The notes beneath the pieces were generated by a model that was given only the letters and a program-made list of their open reading frames with translations, ran no database searches and was not told where the DNA came from. DNA of 64,000 bases from Theocolax elegans. Lineage: Eukaryota; Arthropoda; Insecta; Hymenoptera; Cerocephalidae. Location of the stretch: assembly GCA_026168455.1 (NCBI GenBank), contig CM047426.1, forward strand, positions 45,588,307-45,652,306, in the 5' to 3' direction. Below, in pieces: positions 1-9,780 of the stretch. The number at the start of each line of letters is the position of its first letter. Position 1 is the stretch's first letter. The position numbers were made by a program, and so were the translations under genes.

Positions 1-470
1 AGTGATCTTAATGATTTAGACCCACTCTGGAAATTTTTAGGCAGTATCTGACTATAAAAAGACATCTTTTAGACAGTATTAGGTTACCAGAGTCCGGAGC
101 AGAATTGCTGATTTTCACTATTTAAGGTTTAAATGGCTTACAAGAGTGTGACAGCATACATTTATGTCTTTAAAAGTATTTTTAATGAAAAGTTCGGAAA
201 ATTTTACAAAAAAAAGGCATACTTATGTTTTCAGTGAAAAATGCATCCCCTGTGAGCTAAAAATTCATGAAAATGGGCATATAATGCAAAAAGTGCTAAA
301 ATGTCAACTTTGACTCTCTGTAACTTAAAATAATGGCCCAGAAAAAATCTGAAAAAAATCAGGAGAACTACTGGATACCTCTAAAACATATTCCCACAGT
401 TATAGCAATATTTATTTTTTTCATCTTCGATGTCACAGAGAACCACCCATATATATATATACATATATAT
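1..470 (+). repeat. Copy of the 3' end of repeat module M
   Basis: This stretch is about 95% the same as 33153-33600 and 39751-40200, which are the 3' ends of two long repeat modules (M) later in the window. Like them it ends in a run of TA dinucleotides, here decayed into ATAC/ACAT repeats up to about 500. The copy is probably cut by the window edge. It has more base changes from the other two copies than they have from each other, so it is an older, independent copy. I see no gene in it. Confidence 0.85.
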
Positions 471-983
471 ATACATACATACATACACACATATATAATC
501 ATCATACAAACCAAATGAATCCGCACTTGATTGGGAGATGCTTAATTAATATTAAAAATTATATAATTAGTGACAAATAAGAAGAATCCTTTATATTTGA
601 TTCATACAAACCAATTCTTCTGTGTAATATTCTCACTTACCTAAATAATATACGTAATATAGTACATAATGCTGCATGCTTTTAAAAATATCTTAGTAGA
701 AACCTATTGTAGAATAATTTACATTTTTATGTATAAAATAATTCTGCATCAATAAATGGACAAAATAGTTTGTTTTAAAAGTATAACATATGATATTTTA
801 AATATATAACGTTATTTTAATTCGATATCAGCTGCTCAATTTTTTTTTTTCAATATATACTATAAAAATAAATAAAAATATTCAATAATTATATTTTAAT
901 CTAGATGCAGACGAAACAGATCAGTCGGAAGAGATGGTAGGGAGGTACGCAATGCGACACATTTCAGGCTTAAAATTTGTAAT
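471..983. other. AT-rich spacer, no gene seen
   Basis: Very AT-rich sequence with short T and A runs and an (ACAT)n microsatellite at its left edge. No reading frame, RNA gene or recognisable element is visible. Confidence 0.6.
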
Positions 984-1193
984 TTATAAGATTAAATAAA
1001 AAAATTCTTTAATTTTTTGTGTTTTTTTTGTTATCATTTCGACTCTGTTATATTTATCTCCTGGTAACTCCTCCATAAAATCCTTGGTATTTTCGCAATC
1101 TTCCAAAATATGTTTAAGTGTGCCTAAATCTTTATTACATAACTTACAAATCCTATCCTCCATTTTTCTCCAATATTTATTCTTTACATCCAT
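984..1193 (-). pseudogene. C-terminal fragment of a non-LTR retrotransposon ORF2
   Basis: The translated fragment is about 69 residues and carries a cysteine/histidine cluster (CKLC, then a histidine in LKHILEDC and the final cysteine), spaced C-X2-C-Xn-H-X4-C. That cluster is typical of the zinc-binding tail after the RT domain in several insect non-LTR retrotransposon clades. No RT domain lies upstream on this strand (above 1193), so this is a short orphan fragment. The assignment rests on the cluster alone and is tentative. Confidence 0.45.
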
Positions 1194-1571
1194 GTTTCTA
1201 CACCATTATATAAATAAATAAATATATATACGTATATATGAATCATTCTATTTAATGTAGCTTAACGCAATCATTATTTTCAACACGTTAATAATTTCAT
1301 AATTTCTTTATGATTTATTTACTTAGCTACTGCATAATTACATAATATATAAAATTAGTATTTAAATCAAGGTACATCTAGTAACATGAATTTTCTCTCA
1401 TGCGATTTTATGATATAAACACAGACGAAAGAAATTTGTTTAACCAGCGCACAAATTTGAATTTAGTGCGTAAATTTAGTCAAGTTGGAAAGCCTTCTTG
1501 TCGCGACAGACCCCCTCCCAAAGTCGCGCGAACAGACCTTTCTAGCGGCCCTGGCACAATGACACCCTGGC
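1194..1571. other. AT-rich spacer grading into LTR-like sequence
   Basis: The left two thirds is AT-rich with no feature. From about 1490 the base composition rises to that of the Gypsy-1 LTR, but this part does not align with the U3 of the second LTR (14604-14922). It is either a divergent U3 or foreign DNA replacing it. Confidence 0.4.
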
Positions 1572-2057
1572 GCGCTGACACTGACCCGTTTCCCTCCTTC
1601 CCCGAGTGTGTGATAGTGTGTTAGCTCGGGAGTTATTTGGGTACCCCGGTACCCGAATAGCGGAGATCGGGGTGCAGTCAACCGCGGGCGAGTAACTCGA
1701 TCCGGTTGACTCCCGATACTGCCGCCCGCGAAATTAATATTGTCGCGGCACACGGCTTGGATGGCCTTTGAATAAATAAATATTCTTATTGCTTTTATTT
1801 TAATTATTGCTATATTTATTAATGTCTCCCTGCTTTTGCAGACATCCTCTTAATTCATTATAATTGTGTCGAGGCAAGGAGGATCGCCCGAATCCTCCAC
1901 ACCATGCGTCCCAGCAAACTCGTGTTCCTGGCAACAGCCAGCGTCTTCGCGACAACAATAAATTAGTTGTGTACGCGCTATTGGGCAACGTGGCCCAACG
2001 GTTCATATAAATTATAAAACTTAATTAATTCACCGGGTGCGCGAATACCACGTCACA
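1572..2057 (+). repeat. Gypsy-1 5' LTR, 3' portion (U3 end, R, U5)
   Basis: This is about 95% the same as 14923-15408 of the second LTR, including a GGTACCCCGGTACC palindrome and an AATAAATAAATATTC polyadenylation-like stretch. It ends in CGTCACA, two bases before the PBS. The expected LTR start (TGTGACG, present at 14604) is missing here, and the upstream U3 does not match the second LTR. This LTR is therefore truncated or carries a replaced U3. Confidence 0.8.
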
Positions 2058-2059
2058 AA

Positions 2060-2075
2060 TGGCGACCGTGACAGG
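2060..2075 (+). promoter_or_regulatory. Primer-binding site, tRNA-Arg type
   Basis: TGGCGACCGTGACAGG lies two bases after the LTR end. It is complementary to the CCA end of the tRNA-Arg used as primer by the Drosophila mdg1 and 412 elements (established knowledge), which fixes the element's orientation and the LTR boundary. Confidence 0.85.
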
Positions 2076-2573
2076 ACGTACGGTTTCGTCCTCACCGATT
2101 TTAAATTATTAGATATTGTCGGCCATCTTTTTGCGCGCGAGCAGTGTCGCGGAGAATCGGAGTTAGGTGCTGAGCGGGCTATCTTGTGTGTGAGAGAGAC
2201 CACTGCGGCGAATTATTTTATTTTTGTAATAATAAAATTAATTCGTTCCCGCGCAGGATCTAGTATATATTTTGGTGAGCGAGTGTAAATTAATAGATCC
2301 TTTCGGGAGAGGTAGCTGTCCCCCCCCTCCCTTTTAAAGAAAATTGTAATATTTTTTTTTCTTTATATACGGGACGCGGCGAAACAATTAATGTTGTTCT
2401 TTTTGTTTTGAGTTTGAAAGCGTAATTTTATTTTGCTCTCATCCCCTCCCTGACCCACACATATTATATATAGTAATATAATTTAATATTGTGAGTTTAT
2501 TATTTATTACTTTTGATTTTTATAATATATGTAACATTTCTATTGTGTATATAAAATATATTTTGCAACTTTT
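2076..2573 (+). other. Gypsy-1 leader, first part
   Basis: Untranslated leader between the PBS and the hairpin array. It holds a pyrimidine/G-rich patch near 2300-2335 and a second GC-rich patch with GTTCCCGCGCAGG near 2244-2256. No supported reading frame is visible. Confidence 0.5.
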
Positions 2574-4200
2574 GTTAATTATTTATTCTTGTGTGCAAGT
2601 TAAATGATTAACATTAAGTAACTTTGTGTGAATCAGCCGCAAAGTTACAATAGTTGTAATATTAATTATTTAAATTCGAGTGTGAGTAAAATAATTAAAA
2701 TTATTTTTATTGCAATTATACGACAGTAATTACTTATTTAATATTTTGTATTTATCAAGTGTTACTGCTCACGATATTTGTAACAAATCTTTGAAAATTA
2801 TTGAGTTTGAGAAAATTTTTTTTTATACCTCGTGTTAATTGTTTAGACTTGTTGCAAGTTAAACAATTAATGTTAAGTATATTTGTGTGATTGTTCCGCA
2901 AAGATACGAGAGTTGTAAAATATAATTATTTAGAATCGATAGTGAGTTAAATAATTAAATTTATATTCTTTTTACATGTATTTTAATGATCGGCATCTAA
3001 CCTAATATTTTGCATTTGTTATTTGCTGTGAAATGTTAATATATGTAAAAACTTTCTTTTCTCTTTTGTGTGTTTAAATTATATCTCCACACATTTTTAC
3101 CAATTATTTAGACTTGTTTATTAGTTAAATAATTAGTTATAAATAATTTTTGGTGTGTTTGAGTAAAATAATTCGGTGTATGAATTTAATTGTTTAGACT
3201 TGTTAGCAAGTTAAATAATTAAATTTCGTTTCCTCTTCGTTCTATTTATTTAAAAAGGGGAAATATATATTATTTCAACTTGGTAGCAACATAAATTGTT
3301 TATTTGGTCCTTTTTAGGATAAAATAAATATTTTTCACAGGAAATAATTAATAATTATAACTAGTGAATTAATTATTTTGTTGCAAACCATACGGGGTTT
3401 ATAACATTTTGTAAATACCCCTACTTTTTTTAAATAATTTAATTAAATTTGTGTTTGTAAAATAAATTATAAAGGAAAATTTTTTGTTGTTGTTTGGCGT
3501 AAATAAGCAAAATAATAAATGGTGTCTTGGTGTGTGTGAATCACAAGACACTGTATTTATTTATATATTTATTTAAAATTAATTATTTAGACTCGTTAGC
3601 GGGATAAATAATTTAATTGTCGTTTCTTTTCTTCCTTTATTATTTGTTGTTTTTTTTATTTTTATTAATAAATTAAAACTTTAATTATTTCAATTTCCAT
3701 AACAATATAAATTCTTTTCGCCAGTGAGGAATCTGTTGGATTATAACTAGCGAGAGAGATATTTTGGGAAATCGTTAAATTTACCATTACTAGTAAATTA
3801 CCGACGATATTGAAATAATTTGAGATATTTTTTTTGTTAATAATTATTTGTGCTTGCAGAAGCAATTGTATAGAGTTTTGGTGTGTGGGAGTCACAAAAC
3901 ACTATTATAAACATTAATTATTTAGACTTCTGAGCCAGTAAAATAATTAATTTAAATGTGGTGCGAGTGTTAAATGTGTGATTTGCCACAACTTAAACCA
4001 ACAAATTTAATTATTTTGTCCTTCTAAGGACGAAATAAATTTCGTTTAAAGAAAATCTTTTAGATTTTGAGTAAGTGAATTAATTTTGTTAATACACTAG
4101 TCGGTGCACATTTATAATTTATTGTAATTAAGCCAACACCAATTTTTTTTTTACTCGTTAGGAGTAATAGGTATTTTATTGTAGTGAGTCCAATAAAATA
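2574..4200 (+). promoter_or_regulatory. Array of at least 15 stem-loops in the Gypsy-1 leader
   Basis: Short inverted repeats occur every 40 to 250 bp. Type I pairs a 7-9 bp stem around a GTGTG-containing loop: 2618-2648, 2877-2907, 3522-3551, 3874-3903. Type II pairs AATTATTTA-like arms with TAAATAATT-like arms around a smaller CTTG/CAAG stem: 2574-2612, 2662-2698, 2835-2870, 2923-2957, 3102-3134, 3188-3220, 3581-3613, 3914-3950. Others are 3299-3328, 4011-4038, 4151-4167 and 4172-4200. Several stems are perfect over 9-11 bp. Between copies, paired bases change together (for example AATTATTTA/TAAATAATT versus AATTGTTTA/TAAACAATT). The array ends just before gag. A role in RNA packaging, dimerisation or translation is inference only. 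Confidence 0.75.
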
Positions 4201-4215
4201 ATTTCCAATTTTCAA

Positions 4216-6818
4216 TTGGATGCTTCCGAAGTATTTGAAACACTACGGATTTCTTCTGAAATTCCGTTTGAGAGTACTTCTCCCGACGGAACATGTCGGC
4301 TGCTGCTGGTCAACAACATAATGGCCAGCAGCTATAAAGCCCGAATGGACCAGCTTATGCGTGAATCACGCATAGCTAGGGATATTCGTCGGGAAACGAA
4401 GAAGCTGCCGATTGAGACAGTATATGCACAATTAAAGCATCTGAGTTTAAACGCAAATGGCGTCACCGGATTAGATATAGACATTAATCTGGAAATCCCA
4501 TGGTTCCCAGAGTACGATGAGTAAGGGTAGAGCCTGCAGATAAACCTCTAGTATGTCAGGAACTATGGGAAATTAGGAAACCTCGTTCCAGGAAAGGGAG
4601 TGTGGTCCTATCAGGAACGGAAGTTTCCTGCGAGTCCGAAATGTCGGATCGCGGAAGGGTTGCTAGTGACAGAGCACCCATTCTTGAAGAAGATGGAGCT
4701 CACTCACCAAGTGATCTGTCTAGAAACTCGATAATGAGTACTGCACAAAGCCCAAGGTTAGCATCAACAGGTGCTACTCCTAAACGGTTTGGTGAGGTAC
4801 CGGTAGCAAACACGACCACGACTGCAATCCCTTATGTTCCTGTTTCTGCGGCTGCAAAGTCATGCACAACCACTACGGTTACGACCGTGACGGCTGCTCA
4901 CCTCGGAGGTTTTTATGCACCCGCACATTACCTCCCAATTAAAGAGCAAAGAAACAGCGGACATATTGGCACTGGAGAGAGTGAAGTACCAACACAACAT
5001 TTTGACTTGGCTTTGCAGGCGGAAGCCGACCGTCGTACGTCACGAGGATACACCTCTAGACAGTACGACAACAGGTAACCCGAGGCTAATACAACCGAAC
5101 GTTAATTTATTGATGATAGGAATGGATATGACCTTCTTAATGACCTCAGGGTTCAATCTTACGAAAAACCGATGTTTGAACCGACACGTCGTGATACCTC
5201 TTCTAAGACTTGTGAGGACCATGATAGTAGAGAGAGGCGTGAGTACACAACTCCAAACAGAAAGCCACGACACCATCGTTCTGTGAGTAGAGCCTCAAGC
5301 AAATATGAACGTCGTGATAGATGTACGGAGAGACGTACTTAGGAACATCATTCGAACCGTAAACTCGACGACCGAGCTCAGCCGGAAATTCCGGAGCAAG
5401 GTCACAAAGAGAGGTCGGATAGACGTAGAGAAACGCTTCGAGAGAAACATGCGGTGGCCACATGCGATCAGTGGCCACATGTCATCAGATCCGTTTCTCG
5501 TAGGGCGGCTGAAGGCCGACAAGAGAATAGGAATTCTTCTACCAGTAGATGTAGGAGTTCCCGGACGGATAATGGAGATGACCGTCGGGAAAGAGACTCC
5601 TACGAGGCCAGGCCAAGGTGTCGTGAAGACGATAACCGTACGCACGATCGGACAGGGTGCGCACGAGAGCTGCGTATCTGGAACATGTCCTTTGATGGTG
5701 AGACCAAGAAGGACGCGGAAGAGTTTCTGAATCGTTTGCACGACTTCAGAAATGACAATGAGTTCTCAGATTGCAGGATGTTCAGTGCCCTGCTCAATGT
5801 GTTCTCAAAATCAGCTCTGTTCTGGTATAGAACAGTTCAACCATCTCTTCGAGATTGCCGTGATTTTGAGATCAAGTTCCTAAATGAGTATGGCCGTATC
5901 ATAAATGATGAAGATTTACTCATGGAACTTCGATCAAGAACTCAAAATGAGGAAGAAAAGGCTACGACGTTCTTGTACTGTTTCAGAGCGATCGTAAATA
6001 AGTTTAAATGCCCTCCCTCATTAGAACAACAGGTGAAGATGGCCTGCTCGCAGATGAAGCCAGATTACCGTAGGTACATACCAGTACGATAAATCAGGAA
6101 TTTTTCTGATTTGTCAAGCTACGGTAAAGAGTACGAACAGCACCTAACATGGGACACGAAATTCTCCAGTTCCAACGTCAAGCGCGAGAAGCTCGTACCA
6201 GAAGCTTTTGCGAAACAAAGTGGCGACAGTTACCGAAAAAAGTAAGGATGAGTCTTCTCATTCGGATAAACAGTCGTCTAAGAAAACTATTAAGAAGAAG
6301 AGCAACAAAAGTGCGAAAAGCTCGCCAAACTCTTCTTCAAGCGAATACGAAGCAGCCGCTGTGTACGGTACTTCGAACGTCACTAATAGTTTTCAGATAC
6401 GGCAAATCGAATAATGGAGTGAGTGCCCGCAATTCGAAATCCGTATCGTACGTGCCTGTCTCTCACCAGTCACCTGGGCAACAAAAACAGAGCGCGGGCA
6501 AAAAAGAAAGACGTGCTTTGACGAATTCTCAACTGCCCCAGCAAAATGTTCTTGTCCCACAAATGGCATAAAATCTGGTGAGGTGTGTGCAACCACAGGC
6601 GACGGCAGTCGGACTGCCCGAGCCGAACATGCTACCGATGCGGAAACATTGGGCACTCCGCTGAGCAGTGCTCTACCGAATTGGTAGTAAAGGAGTGCCA
6701 GCTGTATGGAACTAGTGGCGTTACACTCCAAACATGTCCTAACTGCGTCAGATTCCTCCAAAACGTAGGAAACATGAATGCAGGGCACCCGAGCTGCCCC
6801 GGGTGCCCTGCACTGTAG
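4216..6818 (+). pseudogene. gag: Gypsy-1 gag, broken into several frames
   Basis: Coding-like pieces run in order 4216-4524, 4602-5078, 5454-6092, 6149-6571 and 6585-6818, in changing frames and with no ATG at the left end. The piece at about 5685-6090 has the Ty3/Gypsy Gag capsid-like region: a tryptophan-tyrosine pair in ALFWYRTV, then helices ending in LEQQVKMACSQMKP. A retroviral-type CCHC zinc knuckle (CYRCGNIGHSAEQC) is at 6629-6670, followed by a degenerate second one. Stretches between the pieces are basic and rich in S, R, E and K. Gag would form the particle and bind element RNA. The number of breaks shows long inactivity. Confidence 0.75.
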
Positions 6819-7429
6819 TAAGTAAACCGCGTGGTTTACAAGGGCAAGAGTTTAAGGTTGGAGAACCCTCTAAACTCTTTAAGAAGTCTAGCAAATCATT
6901 TGCTGACTTCTCTAAAGTCCTTAACGGAAATCAAATTCCCACTCAGACCGAAGTTAGTGTTCAAAGTAAGTCTGAGTGTAAGGATCCTAAACTTTCTGGG
7001 AATTCGTCAGATGGAAAAGTTCTTAGAACAACCTGTCAATCCCACCCGAGCTTTGCAAGGTAAAACAGAAGAAGGAACCTTATTAGACCAACAAAAGCGT
7101 AAGGCTAACGATTGTGCTAAGGAACTCCAAAAGTAAATATACTCTGATTTCAGAGATTTAATTGGTGAAGAAGGCGTAAAGAGATCGTTATCTCAGCCGC
7201 TTAGCACCATCGGAGTGAACGACTTTGGTTGTTGCTTATCGTCACCCCGTTGTGGCACACCCAGTAAAGAGAACAAGAAGCCCTTGGTGGAGAAGGAAAT
7301 TGTCCTCAACAACGAGCCCTTGATGGATAAGGTAGTTGTCGATGGCGTGCATAACATGAACCGTACAAACTCGTTGCCAAGAAGTACAGTTCAGGGGGGG
7401 GGGCAGATGCCGTACCAAGTACGACTAAA
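6819..7429 (+). pseudogene. Gypsy-1 gag-pol linker, degenerate
   Basis: This region joins the zinc-knuckle end of gag to the protease. Several short overlapping frames (6803-7063, 6831-7136, 7215-7433) are lysine- and serine-rich with no recognisable domain. A run of eight G bases occurs near 7395. I read it as decayed coding sequence of the same element because it is flanked on both sides by Gypsy-1 domains in the right order. Confidence 0.5.
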
Positions 7430-9039
7430 ATGACGCACACGGCATCGACTCCTAACGACGATAGTCAAACCGATCAGATAATTGCTGGCATCCAATCGGA
7501 TAACCGGCTATTCTTTTTAGTACGACTCGGTGGAAAGGACTTTAAAGCACTTTTCGATCCTGGCGCCATGGTCTCTCTTGTACGATCAGATGTTGTCGAA
7601 CAGTACAAGTTTAAATGGAGACCTGTCAAGGTAATCGTGAAAGGTGTGGCTGGATCAGCACTTAAAGTCCTTGGCCTTATCGACAGCTGCTCCGGTCATC
7701 GTCCGCAAGGACGAAGGAACTTATCGCTTCTGTATCGATTTTCGAGATCTTAATCCAGTCATAAAACGTGATTCTTATCCAATTCCTAATATGGATACCA
7801 TATTGAATAAGCTGCATAATGCAAGGTACATATCGAAAATTGATCTTAAGAAAGCGTACTTCCAAATATTAATGGCCGAGGCGAGCCGGCATTATACTGC
7901 ATTTGCTGTACCAGGGTCGGGGCTGTGGCAGTTCACGAGAATGCCCTTTGGCCTCATGAATGCTCCTGTGACCTTTCACGGCTTATAGATGCAATTTTCG
8001 GGCCTAAGGTAGACCCTCATGTGTTTGGTTACCTAGACGACTTGATCGTCATTACCGAAACTTTTGAGGACCATCTAAAATGGCTCGAATACGTATTAAG
8101 GACGTTGAATGACGCTGGACTCGAAGTGAATCGAGAGAATTGTGAGTTTTGTTGTTCCAGCATAATGTTCCTTGGGTACAAATTGGACGCGGACGGCTTG
8201 AGGTCTGATGAGGAACGAGTCGCTCCAGTTCTGAACTACCCTACACCTTGTAATGTCAAACAGTTGAAATCCTTTCTCGGGATGGTAGGCTGGTACTCTC
8301 GAATCATTAATCGAGAAGCTGACATTAAAGCTCCCCTTACCAAGTTGCTGCGTAAAGACCTGGCTTGGGATTGGGGCGAGGAGCAGGAGGAGGCGTTTCG
8401 TCAGCTTAGAGTTGCGTTAGCTGAAGCACCTGTATTAGCTCGTCCAGACTTTTCTAAGCCATTTACCGTCCAATGTGACGCTAGTGACTTAGCAATAGGT
8501 GCGGTGTTGACGCAACTGGACGACGAGGGTGTCGAGCATTCGATTGTCTACGTCAGCCGAATATTAAATCGCGCTGAACGTAATTCCATGACAACGGAAA
8601 AAGAATGCTTGGCTCTCATATGGGCTATTAAGAGATTGAGACCGTACATTGAGGTCTATCGACTCACGGCTGTGACCGACCATAGGGCTCTCAAATGGCT
8701 CAAAAATCTCACAGAACCGTATGGTAGGTTGGCACGATGGATACTTGAAATGCAGCAATGGGGTTTTGAAATAGTGCATAAGAAAGGATCCTTGCACTAT
8801 GTCCCGGACGCGCTTTCTCGTGTCGTCAACCCAGACCCCGACGAAGAAGAGATTGCCTCGTTCAAAGTAATTACAGACCCATAGTATATTGCTAGGAAAA
8901 ATTTCCGGAGTGGAAAATTGAGGATGATATGCTATATCGTTTTACAAGTGATAAACTCTTGGACTCTGTAACAGAACGAAAAGAAGGCTGGCGCCTTGTT
9001 CTACCCTTAGAGCAGAGGAACCGAGTCTTAGTAGATTCT
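7430..9039 (+). pseudogene. pol: Gypsy-1 pol, first part: protease, reverse transcriptase, RNase H
   Basis: The protease-like segment (7430-7680) has LFDPGA where an active aspartyl protease has D-S/T-G, so a catalytic-loop residue is replaced by proline. The frame jumps almost directly from protease to RT fingers (FCIDFRDLN, about 7728), so the usual linker has been deleted. RT motifs follow: KIDLKKAYFQI, MPFGLMNAP, then a frameshift near 7975 and the YLDD active site at 8030-8041. RNase H has CDASDLAIGAVLTQ, TEKECLALIWA and TDHRALKWL and ends in a stop at 8882-8884. Degraded linker coding continues to 9039, where the Penelope-like element begins. The rest of pol resumes at 12434. Confidence 0.85.
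9027..9039 (+). repeat. Target-site duplication of the Penelope-like element, left copy
   Basis: CTTAGTAGATTCT here recurs at 12421-12433 on the other side of the inserted element. One further full copy lies at 12399-12411, with a partial copy between. Joining the flanks restores the spacing between the pol linker and the integrase zinc-finger region. Confidence 0.8.
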
Positions 9040-9098
9040 AATGAGATGGAGAATTTATTGATCACCGCGAACAATTTATAATGTGACAAAACAATTTT

Positions 9099-9142
9099 GC
9101 CGACGTTTCGGATGTTTTATTTATTACATCCCTTTTCAAGGC
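9099..9142 (-). promoter_or_regulatory. Degenerate hammerhead-like motif at the Penelope-like 3' end
   Basis: On the minus strand this reads GCCTTGAAAAGG, then a GGATGT/ACATCC stem with a ten-base AT loop, then GAAACGTCGGC. Penelope-like terminal repeats often carry hammerhead ribozymes whose core is CTGATGA, a stem, then GAAA. Here the stem and GAAAC are kept, but the CTGATGA half reads CTTGAAA, so self-cleavage is unlikely. The assignment is by resemblance only. Confidence 0.4.
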
Positions 9143-9780
9143 TATAAATGCATATAAAATTATTAAAATATAAACGTTGTCAAAATAAAGAAAAATAAAA
9201 TAGATATTAAAAAATAACCGAAAAATCACCAATAAGTCATGTTAAGTTAAAAAAGAATCATGGTGTAACACAGTGATCTTAATAAAATTTACATAACTTC
9301 AATAACTGACAAAGCAATTCTGAAAAAACAAAATCACCAAAAGTACGTTAATTATTTAAAAAAAAACCAAAAGTTAACAATTTACAAAAAGATATATAGA
9401 ATGTAAAAAAATTTTTTTCTAATTATAATTATATTAAAATAAAAATGCTAATAAAACTCACACAATAAATTATAACACTAAAAATCACTTCAGACTTTTG
9501 CTAAGGAACACCCCAGAGAGGGTCCAAAGCATAAATAATTAATATAAGCACGACTATTAGAGCCTAACCTCTAACCAATACTATAAAATTGTGTATATGA
9601 AAACGTTGAGAAGTGGGGGAAAAAACATAGTATATCGGAATAAGCGGGTACAAGAGAGAAAACCAATATCTATCTCTTATAAGTACAAGAACGGTAGCAA
9701 GAATAAATAGGCCTTTTTCTTATGTATATAAATGAATATATAATCAATGTATACATCTCACAACACTATCTAAAACTATT

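Noticed and set aside
2574..4200. CRISPR-like array of repeats
   Set aside because: The repeats are palindromic stem-loops of changing sequence and irregular spacing in a eukaryotic LTR element, with no constant direct repeat or spacer length and no cas genes.
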